From contig NZ_QMIG01000001.1 in NCBI RefSeq assembly GCF_003287285.1, forward strand, positions 124,001-188,000: a DNA stretch of 64,000 nucleotides, written 5' to 3'. Numbering within the stretch: position 1 is the first letter of the stretch; each line of letters begins with the position of its first letter. Below the pieces are notes generated by a model. It saw nothing but the letters and a program-made list of their open reading frames with translations, had not been told where the DNA came from and searched no databases. The position numbers were made by a program, and so were the translations under genes. The DNA comes from Phytoactinopolyspora halophila (lineage in GTDB: Bacteria; Actinomycetota; Actinomycetes; Jiangellales; Jiangellaceae). Below, in pieces: positions 26,838-36,086 of this stretch.

Positions 26838-28271
26838 CTATACAGGGACAGCGGGGATCTCGCCCGTCTCATCCGCGACCTTGCGGATCGTCTCCACGCT
26901 CTCACGTACCGCCGTGGCGACGGTCTCGGCGATACCCGGGTGGAAGACGCTCGGGATGATATACGCCGGGTTGATCTCCTCGTCACCCACGGTGCCCGCC
27001 AGCGCCCTTGCTGCGGCGATGAGCATCTCCGGCGTGACGCTCCTGCTGTGCGCGTCGAGGAGCCCGCGGAAGACTCCCGGAAACGCCAGGACGTTGTTGA
27101 TCTGGTTGGGGTAGTCGCTGCGCCCGGTCGCCACGACCGTGGCGTGCCGGGCGGCTTCCTGTGGCTGGATCTCGGGCTCGGGGTTCGCCAGCGCGAAGAC
27201 GATAGCGTCGTCGGCCATGCTCTCGACATCGGCGGCCGTAAGAATGTTCGGCGCCGACACGCCGATGAACACGTCCGCACCGGCCACGGCGTCGCGCAAC
27301 GTGCCCGTGACCCCGCGTGGGTTGCTGTGCTCCAGGTACCACGTGGGGATCTCCTCCAGTTCGGCACGCTCGGGATGGATCACGCCGTTGACGTCCGCGG
27401 CGACGAGATCCCGCACGCCAGCCGAGTACAACAACTGAGCGATGGCGTGTCCGGCTGCTCCGGCACCGGCCATGGCGATACGGATCGAACCGATGTCCTT
27501 ACCGACCACCTTCAACGCGTTGATCAGCGACGCCAGCACGACGATGGCGGTGCCGTGCTGATCGTCGTGGAAGACGGGGATGTCCAGCACCGTACGCAGC
27601 CTCGCCTCGATCTCGAAGCAACGTGGCGCCGAGATATCTTCGAGGTTGATACCGGCGAACGTGGGAGCGAGACACCGCACGATCTCGACGATCGTGTCGG
27701 TATCTTGCGTTCCCAGGCAGATGGGGAAGGCGTCGATGTCCGCGAACCGCTTGAACAGGGCCGCCTTGCCCTCCATGACCGGCAACGCGGCCGTCGCACC
27801 GACATTGCCCAGACCGAGCACGGCCGAACCGTCGGTGACCACCGCGACCGCGTTTCGTTTGATGGTCAACCGGCGAGCATCTTCCGGGTTGGCCACGATC
27901 GCCTGCGAGACGCGCGCGACGCCGGGCGTGTAGATCAGCGAGAGATCGTCCCGGTTGCGGATCGGCACCTTCGATTTCACCTCGATCTTGCCGCCGAGGT
28001 GGACGAGGAACGTGCGGTCGCTCACCTTGCCGATGACGACTCCTGGCACCGACCGCAGCGCCGCAACAAGTTCGTCCGCGTGCACCGATGAAGTCGCCGC
28101 ACACGTGACGTCGACCTGGATTCGATCATGCCCCGAGGCCGTCACGTCCAGTGCGGTCACCAGCCCGCTTGCTTCTTCCACGGCCGCCGTCAGGGAGCTG
28201 ACCGCCGAACTGCCGGCTGGCACCTCGAGCCGGACCGTGATCGAGTACGACACGCTGGGAACAGTGGTCAC
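26838..28271 (-). CDS. NAD(P)-dependent malic enzyme with N-terminal ACT domain
   Basis: Oxidative decarboxylation of malate to pyruvate. Of 477 residues, the first ~85 form an ACT-like regulatory domain (SYSITVRLEV to HADELVAALRSVPGV). The malic domain has IYTPGVARV, LGLGNVGATAALPVMEGKAALFK and PVFHDDQHGTAIV (metal-binding Asp pair), and the NAD-binding fold has AMAGAGAAGHAIAQLL. SDYPNQINNVLAFPGVFRGLLD closes the active site. GTG 28271 is chosen because AAGGAG lies 9 nt upstream. The ACT domain implies amino-acid or other ligand control. Confidence 0.94.
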   Translation of the reverse strand: MTTVPSVSYSITVRLEVPAGSSAVSSLTAAVEEASGLVTALDVTASGHDRIQVDVTCAATSSVHADELVAALRSVPGVVIGKVSDRTFLVHLGGKIEVKSKVPIRNRDDLSLIYTPGVARVSQAIVANPEDARRLTIKRNAVAVVTDGSAVLGLGNVGATAALPVMEGKAALFKRFADIDAFPICLGTQDTDTIVEIVRCLAPTFAGINLEDISAPRCFEIEARLRTVLDIPVFHDDQHGTAIVVLASLINALKVVGKDIGSIRIAMAGAGAAGHAIAQLLYSAGVRDLVAADVNGVIHPERAELEEIPTWYLEHSNPRGVTGTLRDAVAGADVFIGVSAPNILTAADVESMADDAIVFALANPEPEIQPQEAARHATVVATGRSDYPNQINNVLAFPGVFRGLLDAHSRSVTPEMLIAAARALAGTVGDEEINPAYIIPSVFHPGIAETVATAVRESVETIRKVADETGEIPAVPV

Positions 28272-28475
28272 GAACACGAACTCCTTCGTTGCCGGTGTTC
28301 TTCGGTCACCGGCACGACCGCCCAATTCCTCACCGTAGAGGATCGTCCCACGGAACTCTGTCTCGCGGCCATCGAGGGATAGATCCTGCCGCGACCGGCC
28401 GCGTCCTGCCGCATCCCATACACCTCACATCACCCTGCGGGCAGCGGCGAGCCCGTGCCGGATCCGCACACGCAT

Positions 28476-28481
28476 TAGGGT
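28476..28481 (+). promoter_or_regulatory. Leaderless promoter -10 box of PfkB kinase gene
   Basis: TAGGGT ends exactly 6 nt before GTG 28488, with no ribosome binding site in between. Confidence 0.5.
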
Positions 28482-28487
28482 GGCCTC

Positions 28488-29450
28488 GTGGCCGAGGAAA
28501 GCATCATTGTCGCCGGTGAAGTCGTCGTCGACCTGATCGCCGAACCGGGCGGTCGCTACCGGCCCGTTCCAGGCGGGTCACCGGCGAACGTCGCCGTGGG
28601 CCTCTCCCGGCTCGGCGCCCGCACGCAGCTGCTCGCCCGGCTGGGCTCGGGCGCGTTCCACCGGCTGGTCCACGAGCACCTACGAGGCAACGGGGTGCTG
28701 CTCGACTATGCGGTCGACGCCGACGAGCCACAGACACTGGCGGTCGTGTCGGTCGACGACGCCGGCCACGCCAGGTACGACTTCTACGCCGACGGCACCG
28801 CCGACTGGCAGTGGAGCCCGGACGAGCTTCCCGACCCGCTACCGGACGGAACGCTCGCACTGTGCACCGGATCGATCGCCGCCGCACGCCAACCCGGCTC
28901 ACCCGCGCTGCTCCAGCTGCTTCGCCGCGAGCACGAACGGGCCCGGGCGAGCATCGTGCTCGACCCGAACATCCGGCCCCGCCTGCTCGACGAACCCCGG
29001 TCCACGAGAGCGTACTGGAACACGCTGATCGAGCTCGCCGACATCGTCAAGGTCAGTGACGAGGACCTCGCCTGGCTGGATCCCGGATTCGAGACCGAGG
29101 AAACCGTGCGGGACTGGGCCGACCGCGGCCCCGCACTGGTGGTCGCGACCCGCGGGGACGCCGGTGTCTTCGCCGTGACCAGCGAGGGCGTCGAGGTCTC
29201 GGTGCCCGCTCCGGCGGTGGAGGTGGTCGACACCGTCGGTGCGGGCGATGCGTTCACCTCCGGCCTTCTCGATGGGTTGCGGCTGGCGGATCTCCTGGGG
29301 GCTGCCGGACGCGGGGCGTTGACCAAGATCTCGGCGCACCAGCTCGAACACATCCTGGAACGCGCCATTGAGGTCGCGGCGCTCACCTGCACCAGACAAG
29401 GAGCGGACCCGCCAGCGGCATCGGAGCTCGAACGGACCGGGCCCGCATAA
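28488..29450 (+). CDS. PfkB-family carbohydrate kinase (fructokinase-like)
   Basis: A 320-residue ribokinase-fold kinase. The N-terminal motif is PVPGGSPANVAVGLSRLGA, and the C-terminal motif VVDTVGAGDAFTSGLLDGL has the catalytic Asp in GAGD. DFYADGTADW is typical of fructokinase-type members. The start is set by a leaderless promoter box. The C-terminal tail (CTRQGADPPAASELERTGPA) matches the family ending. Substrate could be fructose or another sugar; no transporter or hydrolase is adjacent. Confidence 0.9.
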   Translation: MAEESIIVAGEVVVDLIAEPGGRYRPVPGGSPANVAVGLSRLGARTQLLARLGSGAFHRLVHEHLRGNGVLLDYAVDADEPQTLAVVSVDDAGHARYDFYADGTADWQWSPDELPDPLPDGTLALCTGSIAAARQPGSPALLQLLRREHERARASIVLDPNIRPRLLDEPRSTRAYWNTLIELADIVKVSDEDLAWLDPGFETEETVRDWADRGPALVVATRGDAGVFAVTSEGVEVSVPAPAVEVVDTVGAGDAFTSGLLDGLRLADLLGAAGRGALTKISAHQLEHILERAIEVAALTCTRQGADPPAASELERTGPA

Positions 29451-29505
29451 CCGGATATCCGAGCGACGGCTCGGCTCGTCGGGCCGACGTGCCACTATTG
29501 GTGTC

Positions 29506-32487
29506 GTGTCCCGCATAGGTTCGTACTTTCCGCTCGTCGCGCGGCATCACGAGCTCACGCAGCTACGGGATGCGCTGGCGCGCGCCCAGTCGGGGCGGGC
29601 CACCAGTTTGCTCGTCTCCGGCGAGGCGGGAGTCGGCAAGAGCCGGTTACTCGCCGAGCTCGCCGATCATGCGCCCACGACGGGAGCGCACGTGCTCGTC
29701 GGGCGGTGTGTCGACATCAGCGAGGCCGGATTCCCCTACTTGCCGTTCACCGAGATCATCGAGCAGCTCCGTGCCATCGATCCGGGCGCGTTGCCGGCGC
29801 GGCCCGGCCTCGCGACGCTCGTCGGCTCGGCCAGCCCGGCTCCATCACGTGCCGCCACGGCTGCTGCGTCGGCGGCCGAGGACATCGGGCCCAATGCGGC
29901 GCACCAGTTCGATCAGCTCCAGCTCTTCGACGCGGTGCTCGGTGCGCTCACCGATCTGAGCGAGGACGCCTGTGTCGTCGTCCAGATCGAGGATCTGCAC
30001 TGGAGCGATCCATCAACGCGTGACCTGCTCTCCTTCCTGCTCTCCCGGCTGGGCGGGCAGCGACTGCTCATCGTCGCCAGCTACCGCTCCGACGAGCTCC
30101 ACCGCCGCCATCCGCTGCGTCCGATGCTCGCCGAGCTGGTCCGGCTGCCGGCCGTCGAGCGCCTCGACATCCAGCCATTTCGCCGGGAGGACACGGAACG
30201 TTTCATTCGCACGATCGCATCCGAGGACGTCGACGACGCCACCATCGCCGACATCGCACGCCGGTGTGAAGGCAACGCGTTCTTTGCCGAGGAGCTGGTG
30301 ACGGCCAACTCGACGTCTCCTCAGGACGGCATTCCCACCGTGCTGGCCGAGGTGTTGCTCGCCAAGGTCGAGAAGCTGAGCACCACGGCTCAACGCGCCG
30401 TCCGGGCGCTCGCCGTCAGCGGGAACTGGCACGTGCGCCACACCACGCTGGAGGCGGTGATCGGTATCGATCCCGCGGAACTGGACGCCGCATTGCGCGA
30501 GGCGATGCAGCACAACATCATCGTCACCGACGTGAAGGATGCCTACACGTTCCGGCACGCGCTGCTGCGTGAGGCTATCTACGCCGATCTCCTTCCCGGA
30601 GAGCGGACCCGCCTGCACGCGGCCTACGCAGCCTCCGTCGCGGACAGCGGCGTCGCGGGCATGGCCGCGGCGCTCGCTTACCACAGCATGCGCGCCAACG
30701 ACCTGCCCACCGCGCTGCACGCCTCGGTCCAGGCCGCGAAAGAGGCCAGGGCAAAGGGCGCGGCCGGCGCCGAGCTCCAGCACATCGAGCGCGCGCTCGA
30801 GCTGTGGCAGGCCGTCGATGACGCCGAGGCGAACGCCGGAAAGAGCGAATTGGCGTTGAACCGCCGGGCGGCCTACGCGGCGGGCTCGGCCGGGCTTCCC
30901 GACCGCGCCCTGGCATACATGCGCACGGCCATTCCACTGGCTGACGCCAACCACGATCCCGTTCTCGCTGCCGATACCCGCCGCCAGCTCACCCAGGCGC
31001 TGCTCGACAACAGTCACTGGACCGAAGCAGAACAGGTGATCAATGAGGCCTGGGAGCTCATCAAGGACTGCCCAACCAGCAAGGAGCGCGCCTGGGTGCT
31101 CTCCATCCGCACCCGGGTGACCGTCATCGATGAAGAGCGGCGCTCCATCGCCGAGGCCGCGGCCGCCGAGGCCCGCGCGTCCGGCACGGCAAGCGCCGAG
31201 GCAGACGCGCTCATCTCACTCGCCTTCGCCGACGACCGGGACGGTCGCACCGAGAGTGCAGCCCGCCTTCTGGAACGTGCTCGCCAGCTCGCGGTCGAAG
31301 CCGGCGCGCTCGACGTCGAGTTGCGCGCCTGGTTCAACCTCGTCTTCAGCCGTTTCGACCACGGCGAGCTGGACGCGGCGGCGCAGATCGCCGACGAGGG
31401 CGTCCAGCGCGCCGCCGAGCTCGGGCTGACCTGGAGCCTGTACGGGCGGCGGGTGCGCATGCTGCAGGCGCTGGCGCACTACGCCCGTGGTGATTGGGAC
31501 GCTGCCGCCGAGGCGGCCGCCCCTCCCGGCGAAACGGTGTCCGATCTGGTCTCGGCAATGCTCACGGTCGCCGGCGCGATGGTCCACGTCGGGCGTGGCC
31601 AGTTCGACCAGGCCGAGCTCACGCTGGAACGCCTCCGGCCGGAGTGGTATCGCAACGAAGACGAGCAGATCGCCAACCTTGCTGCCGCGGCCAGTGCGGA
31701 GCTCGCGTGCTGGCAGGGCCGGCCGGACACCGCTGCCGAGCTCGTCGAGGAGGCGCTGCGGTCGCTGCCCGCGCTCTCCGGGGAGCAGTGGCCCCTGGGC
31801 GGAATCAGGCTTGCCGCGATCGGCCTGCAAGCGCTCGCCGATCGCGCCCATTCGACGGCGCCGCCCGACCCGTCGACGACCCGGGACGCCACGGACGCCG
31901 GCGACGCGCTGCTCCAGCATGCCGAACAGACCGCAGTCCACGGCGTTCCCCGAACGGCCGACCTCGGACCGGAGGGGCGCGCGTGGCTCATGCGGGCCCG
32001 GGCAGAGCACGGTCGACTGCATGGCACGCGGGATCCGGATTCGTGGCAGGCGGTGATAGACGCCTTCGGCTACGGTGACGTGTACCAGCAGGCCATCGCC
32101 CGCTGGCGGCTTGCCGAGACGCTGATCGCCGCCGGCCGCCGGGACGACGCCGCAATCCCCCTCGAAGCCGCAGCATCCGTGGCCGACCAGCTCGAGGCAC
32201 GCCCGCTCGGCGACGCCGTGCGCGCCCTGGCCCACCGGGCGAGGATCACGCTTCCGGGCGCACCCGCAGCGTCGATGCAGATCCTCACGTCGCGCGAGGC
32301 ATCGGTGTTGTCTCTGGTAGCACAGGGCATGACCAACCGTGCCGCTGGCCAGAAGTTGTTCATCAGCGAGAAGACCGTCAGCGTGCACTTGTCGCGGGTG
32401 ATGTCCAAGCTGGGGGCGGCGAGCCGCACCGAGGCCGTGGCGCTCGCGTACCAACGTGGCCTGCTCGACGAATCCGTCACGCAGTAG
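29506..32487 (+). CDS. Large LuxR-family regulator with AAA ATPase domain (LAL type)
   Basis: A 993-residue signal-transducing ATPase regulator. Walker A is SGEAGVGKSRLL (about 39-50) and Walker B is VVVQIEDLHWSDPS. The middle (about 400-900) is alpha-helical and repeat-like, consistent with TPR sensing domains. The C-terminal LuxR HTH runs LTSREASVLSLVAQGMTNRAAGQKL to VSVHLSRVMSKLGAASRTEAVALA. GTG 29506 is chosen since homology (LVARHHELTQLRDAL) begins right after it. The ligand and target genes are unknown; neighbouring sugar-kinase and membrane genes are candidates. Confidence 0.92.
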   Translation: MSRIGSYFPLVARHHELTQLRDALARAQSGRATSLLVSGEAGVGKSRLLAELADHAPTTGAHVLVGRCVDISEAGFPYLPFTEIIEQLRAIDPGALPARPGLATLVGSASPAPSRAATAAASAAEDIGPNAAHQFDQLQLFDAVLGALTDLSEDACVVVQIEDLHWSDPSTRDLLSFLLSRLGGQRLLIVASYRSDELHRRHPLRPMLAELVRLPAVERLDIQPFRREDTERFIRTIASEDVDDATIADIARRCEGNAFFAEELVTANSTSPQDGIPTVLAEVLLAKVEKLSTTAQRAVRALAVSGNWHVRHTTLEAVIGIDPAELDAALREAMQHNIIVTDVKDAYTFRHALLREAIYADLLPGERTRLHAAYAASVADSGVAGMAAALAYHSMRANDLPTALHASVQAAKEARAKGAAGAELQHIERALELWQAVDDAEANAGKSELALNRRAAYAAGSAGLPDRALAYMRTAIPLADANHDPVLAADTRRQLTQALLDNSHWTEAEQVINEAWELIKDCPTSKERAWVLSIRTRVTVIDEERRSIAEAAAAEARASGTASAEADALISLAFADDRDGRTESAARLLERARQLAVEAGALDVELRAWFNLVFSRFDHGELDAAAQIADEGVQRAAELGLTWSLYGRRVRMLQALAHYARGDWDAAAEAAAPPGETVSDLVSAMLTVAGAMVHVGRGQFDQAELTLERLRPEWYRNEDEQIANLAAAASAELACWQGRPDTAAELVEEALRSLPALSGEQWPLGGIRLAAIGLQALADRAHSTAPPDPSTTRDATDAGDALLQHAEQTAVHGVPRTADLGPEGRAWLMRARAEHGRLHGTRDPDSWQAVIDAFGYGDVYQQAIARWRLAETLIAAGRRDDAAIPLEAAASVADQLEARPLGDAVRALAHRARITLPGAPAASMQILTSREASVLSLVAQGMTNRAAGQKLFISEKTVSVHLSRVMSKLGAASRTEAVALAYQRGLLDESVTQ

Positions 32488-32525
32488 CCGATCTCACGCT
32501 ACGGTCCCCCTCCACCGGAGCCGCC

Positions 32526-33746
32526 TCAGCCACCGCCACCGTCGCCACCGCCGTCGCCGCCGCCCGGACCACCACTTCCTGAAACGCCACCGCCACCCAG
32601 CGCGTCACCGAAACCGCCGAAGCTGGCGAAGCTTCCATCTCCGCCATCTGAACTGAACGCACCACCGGGTCCACCGTCGCCGTTCGTGCCCGACAGGAGA
32701 TCGCTCGACTGGCCGCAGGCGTCCGCGAAGTCGCACAGGCCGGCCCAGTGCGGCTCGACCTCGTGACCACTGGATGCCTTGCCAGACGACTTCGCATACA
32801 CCCAGCCACGCAGGTTCGCCAGCCCCAGCAGCGCGACGACGAACGGCATGCTTGCCGCGCCCGGACGGCGGGAGCCTTCCAGCCGGGATCGCGCGGCATC
32901 CAGCAGCCGATCCCCGGCAGGCGTGCGCGGCCCGAGGTGCCGCCGGGTCACGAGATGGACGCCATATGTCGCCAACCATGCCCCGCAGAACGCCAGTCCT
33001 GCCGCGCCGACGGCGTCCGGCAGCTCCGGCGCCACCAGGTAGACCAGCGCGAACACCGTGCCAAGCAGTACCAGAGCGGCGACGCCGAAGAAGCGCAGCA
33101 CCAGCACCAGTACCAGCGGGGTCGCAAGGAATAATGGCACGGTCAGGAGACGGGGAGCGCCCCCGCTCGCGGAGCTGGCAGCGAGAAACATCATGCTGAA
33201 TAGGATTCCGGCCGCGAGCGGAAAAACCATGATCGACTGGATTCCGACGGCGAGCGAGTGCAGCCGCTCAATGCCACGTAGCCGCTCCGCCGGGAGCAGC
33301 AGGCCGGCCGAGCGCAGCCGGGACAACGCCGGTTGCGTCCACCGGCTCCGGCCCACAGCGGCCACCAGCACCGCCGGGTGGCAGGACGGGCGACGGGCGA
33401 CGACATCCATCGCGGCCACATCCAGCTCGTGATCGAGTCCGGTGTCACCGCGCCCGTCGTCGTTTCCAACGGCCTCGACCCGGGCGAGTGGTTTGCGGAT
33501 GCCGCGCCCAGCGCGTCGTACCCGGATGCGCCCGTCGCGATACAGGCGGGCCAGCACCACCTGACCCAGGCGCCGTTTCCCGCCAGCGAGGAGCGCCAGC
33601 TCGTGCTCGTCGAGATCGTCCACGGTCAGGGCCGACCCCTGGGCCGCCCGGGCACGCATCCGCCGCCCTCGCATGCCCGTCAGCACGTAGACGAGGCCGA
33701 GGAGCACGAACACTCCCCCGATGATCACCGGTACGAGCACGGTCAC
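32526..33746 (-). CDS. TIGR04222-type membrane protein with Gly-rich tail
   Basis: A 406-residue membrane protein of unknown function. One N-terminal helix (VLVPVIIGGVFVLLGLVYVLTG) is followed by a cytoplasmic domain (LTVDDLDEHELALLAGGKRRLGQVVLARLYRDGRI), several helices near 190-300, and a C-terminal Gly/Ser-rich tail that ends in repeated GGG. This layout is typical of TIGR04222 proteins. GTG 33746 is chosen for GGGGAG at 9 nt; GTG 33752 is an alternative. Longer open frames run into the palindrome upstream and are not credible. Confidence 0.75.
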   Translation of the reverse strand: MTVLVPVIIGGVFVLLGLVYVLTGMRGRRMRARAAQGSALTVDDLDEHELALLAGGKRRLGQVVLARLYRDGRIRVRRAGRGIRKPLARVEAVGNDDGRGDTGLDHELDVAAMDVVARRPSCHPAVLVAAVGRSRWTQPALSRLRSAGLLLPAERLRGIERLHSLAVGIQSIMVFPLAAGILFSMMFLAASSASGGAPRLLTVPLFLATPLVLVLVLRFFGVAALVLLGTVFALVYLVAPELPDAVGAAGLAFCGAWLATYGVHLVTRRHLGPRTPAGDRLLDAARSRLEGSRRPGAASMPFVVALLGLANLRGWVYAKSSGKASSGHEVEPHWAGLCDFADACGQSSDLLSGTNGDGGPGGAFSSDGGDGSFASFGGFGDALGGGGVSGSGGPGGGDGGGDGGGG

Positions 33747-33796
33747 TGTCACGATCTCCCCACTCGTCACGCTCTGCGGCGCATCACACCCTAGAT

Positions 33797-33867
33797 CCCT
33801 CTCCCGCTGATCATGAACACTAGGCGTCCTATGTGGACGCCTAGTGTTCATGATCAGCGGGAGAGGG
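33797..33867. repeat. Palindromic repeat class B, copy 1
   Basis: Perfect 33-bp arms around a 5-nt centre (TATGT). The central 49 bp start TGATCATGAACACTA and match the copy at 57782-57840 in arms and length. It lies between the TIGR04222 gene and the leaderless unit of srmL, ending 3 nt before the -10 box at 33871. No open frame inside it is believable. Confidence 0.92.
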
Positions 33868-33870
33868 CGT

Positions 33871-33876
33871 TACAGT
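33871..33876 (+). promoter_or_regulatory. Leaderless promoter -10 box of srmL leader
   Basis: TACAGT ends 6 nt before ATG 33883 (GGGGGT between). It fits TANNNT at leaderless spacing. The expected -35 region falls inside the right arm of the palindrome at 33797-33867, so the repeat may contribute to the promoter. Confidence 0.55.
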
Positions 33877-33882
33877 GGGGGT

Positions 33883-33954
33883 ATGCCGCAACAGCGCCTG
33901 TTTATCTGCCCCCGGTCGGCGATGTCCCGCCGCCCGGAGGGCGTGCGCGCTTGA
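33883..33954 (+). CDS. Putative 23-residue leader peptide upstream of srmL
   Basis: A micro-ORF of 23 codons, beginning MPQQRLFICPRSAM and continuing Arg-rich to the stop. It is placed exactly at a predicted leaderless transcription start and ends 92 nt before the srmL start. It is Arg-rich with one Cys and one Phe, so it is not a classical run-type attenuator for phenylalanine. Its role, if any, is inferred to be regulatory, together with the hairpin at 33965-34034. It is too short to show homology by eye. Confidence 0.5.
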   Translation: MPQQRLFICPRSAMSRRPEGVRA

Positions 33955-33964
33955 GGCACCACCC

Positions 33965-34034
33965 TTCGCGGACCGCGAGCCGGCCGGGGGAGTAGCGATC
34001 GTCGCCCCGTATCCGGTTCATTATCGTCCGCGAA
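33965..34034 (+). promoter_or_regulatory. Long hairpin before srmL (attenuator or SD-sequestering element)
   Basis: Outer arms TTCGCGGAC and GTCCGCGAA are perfect; inner GAGCCGG/CCGGTTC and CGGGG/CCCCG pairs extend the stem. The right arm abuts the AAAGG ribosome site of srmL and is followed by a T-rich stretch (GGTTTCTTT). It could act as a terminator or block translation. The leader peptide lies just upstream. Confidence 0.5.
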
Positions 34035-34046
34035 AGGTTTCTTTCC

Positions 34047-35180
34047 GTGTCTACGACTACTGCCATCCCCTCCGGCGCGCCCTCGCATCTTGACGTGCCA
34101 GCCCTGGTCAACGCGCTCTCCGTAACCGATCTGACCGATCCGGCGAGCGGCCCGCATGCGCTCCAACAGCTCGTCGACGCAGCCGTGTCCGCGCTGAGCG
34201 GCCTGTGGAACGTGGAGGTCAGGACACTACGTTCCGGGCCGATCGTGGCCGTCGAGGACAACTACGACCGCCTCGGGTACCCATCCGACACCATCGTGCG
34301 CGACACTCGATACACGCGATACGTCAGCAACACGACGATGCTGCGTAGCCACACGTCGGCCGGCATTCCACCAGCGCTTCGGCGGCTCGCGGCCGAACAA
34401 CCGGCCAGCGACGTCCTGCTGGTGCTGCCCGGACTCTGCCATCGCCGGGACACGATCGACCGGCTCCACACCGGCACGCCGCACCAGCTCGACCTCTGGC
34501 TGCTGCGGCGCGGCGGACGTCGGCTCGATCACGACGATCTCCTCGAGATGATCGGGACGCTGATCGATGCGCTCCTCCCCGGTTCTCACTGGCGGTGGAG
34601 CCCCGCCTCACACCCCTACACCGTCGACGGCCGGGAAGTGGACGCCATCCGCGACGGTACCCCGGTCGAGATCGCCGAATGCGGCCTAGCGGCGCCCGAC
34701 GTGCTCGCTGCGGCCGGCATGGATCCCTCGTCGTGGACCGGACTCGCCCTTGGCATAGGGCTGGATCGACTGTTGATGCTGCGCAAGGGCATCCCGGATA
34801 TCCGGCTCCTGCGGTCGGACGATCCGCGAGTCGCCGGGCAGATGCTCGACCTCGCCCCGTACCAGCCGGTCTCCGACCTCCCTCCGGCACGGCGTGACAT
34901 CTCCATCGCGGCACCCCCGGATATCGACGCCGAGATCCTGGGCGACCAGGTCCGGGAAGCGTTGGGCCCGGACGCGGAGCTGGTCGAGGAACTCGCGATC
35001 GTGTCGCACACTCCCTACGGCGAGTTGCCCGCGTCCGCACGTCAGCGGCTAGGTATCCGGCCGGGCCAGGTCAACCTCCTGGTTCGCCTCATTCTCCGCC
35101 CCGCCAGCCGGACGATGACCAGCGCCGAAGCCAACGAGCTACACGATCGCGTCCACGCTGCCGTGCATCACGGAGGGTAG
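34047..35180 (+). CDS. srmL: PheS-related ligase-like protein SrmL
   Basis: A 377-residue class II aminoacyl-tRNA-synthetase-like protein that resembles a fused PheRS alpha catalytic core plus the C-terminal ferredoxin-fold anticodon-binding domain of PheT. Motif 2 region: YVSNTTMLRSHTSAGIPPALRRL. Motif 3: GLALGIGLDRLLMLRKGIPDIRLL. The FDX-ACB-like domain starts at PPARRDISIAAPP. The normal PheRS genes are not here, so this is a paralogue with unknown substrate (the family is described as a PheS-related ligase of unknown role). GTG start with AAAGG upstream; a leader peptide and hairpin precede it. Confidence 0.85.
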   Translation: MSTTTAIPSGAPSHLDVPALVNALSVTDLTDPASGPHALQQLVDAAVSALSGLWNVEVRTLRSGPIVAVEDNYDRLGYPSDTIVRDTRYTRYVSNTTMLRSHTSAGIPPALRRLAAEQPASDVLLVLPGLCHRRDTIDRLHTGTPHQLDLWLLRRGGRRLDHDDLLEMIGTLIDALLPGSHWRWSPASHPYTVDGREVDAIRDGTPVEIAECGLAAPDVLAAAGMDPSSWTGLALGIGLDRLLMLRKGIPDIRLLRSDDPRVAGQMLDLAPYQPVSDLPPARRDISIAAPPDIDAEILGDQVREALGPDAELVEELAIVSHTPYGELPASARQRLGIRPGQVNLLVRLILRPASRTMTSAEANELHDRVHAAVHHGG

Positions 35181-35212
35181 GGGAACCATGGCGCGCAGGG
35201 TGTCGCGCGGAA

Positions 35213-36073
35213 TCACCCGGCGTCGATCGAGATCTCGTCTCCGGGGCGGACACCCAGCAACGCCGCAGCATCGCCCTGGTTGACGGCCACGGCGACGTAA
35301 TCGTGCGAGTCGACGTACACGAGCAGCCCACCAGGCTCGACGTCGGCGAAGACGCGTCCGACCCGGGCTCGCGTCTCCGGCCCGTCCCCGGCGCTGACCC
35401 GAACTCGCTCGCCGGGCCCGAAGCCGGCAGCGGCGAAATGACCCGAGCGGGCCGCCAGGGAGACGTTGCCGAAGTGGTCCACGACATGCGCCTCGGAGTG
35501 CAGGAAACCCGTTCCCGCCCGGACCTCGGGCTCGGGCAACCGCACCAGCGTGTCGACGTCCACGCGGGGTCCCAATTCGGACAGCGCAACCCCCCGCGCG
35601 ATGTGCGCCGCCGCCGGGGCGAAGACGTCGCGGCCGTGAAACGTCGCGGCGTCTACCACCACACCGCTGGCCACCCCACCAGCACGATCACCCGCGAGGC
35701 GGTAGGCCGGCTCGGTCAGCTCCACCGCCCGCTCGACGCTGCCCTGCGCGACCGTCTCTGCCGCCCACGACAGCAGGCCGTTGTCCGGACCGACGAACGT
35801 GTAGCCGCCGGCCGAGATCGCGACACCACGCCGCGCGGAACCCACGCCCGGGTCGACGACGCCGACGACGACGCATGCCGGCAGGTACGGAACGGTCTGG
35901 GCCAGCACCACCGCCCCGTGCCGCACGTCCTGGGCCGGGACGTCGTGCGTCACGTCGATCACGCGCAGCCGCGGGGCGATCCGGGCCATCACACCGTGAC
36001 AGGCGGCGACGAACCCGTCCCTGCGCCCGTAGTCGGTGAGAAAGGCAGCCCACATCTCCGTGTCACTCGTCAT
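35213..36073 (-). CDS. SAM hydrolase (SAM hydroxide adenosyltransferase, DUF62)
   Basis: A 286-residue member of the fluorinase/chlorinase fold, which usually splits S-adenosylmethionine to adenosine and methionine with water. Typical blocks are FLTDYGRRDGFVAACHGVM, VDPGVGSARRGVAI, FVGPDNGLLSWA, TFHGRDVFAPAAAHIA and the C-terminal VDHFGNVSL. The Asp-Arg-His residues expected for hydroxide activation fit the DPGVG, FHGRD and AAAH positions. The halide-binding insertion of the fluorinase is not evident, so hydrolase is more likely. It lies 13 bp after the CNNM operon region start, on its own. Confidence 0.88.
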   Translation of the reverse strand: MTSDTEMWAAFLTDYGRRDGFVAACHGVMARIAPRLRVIDVTHDVPAQDVRHGAVVLAQTVPYLPACVVVGVVDPGVGSARRGVAISAGGYTFVGPDNGLLSWAAETVAQGSVERAVELTEPAYRLAGDRAGGVASGVVVDAATFHGRDVFAPAAAHIARGVALSELGPRVDVDTLVRLPEPEVRAGTGFLHSEAHVVDHFGNVSLAARSGHFAAAGFGPGERVRVSAGDGPETRARVGRVFADVEPGGLLVYVDSHDYVAVAVNQGDAAALLGVRPGDEISIDAG

Positions 36074-36086
36074 GCGTCGATCACCG

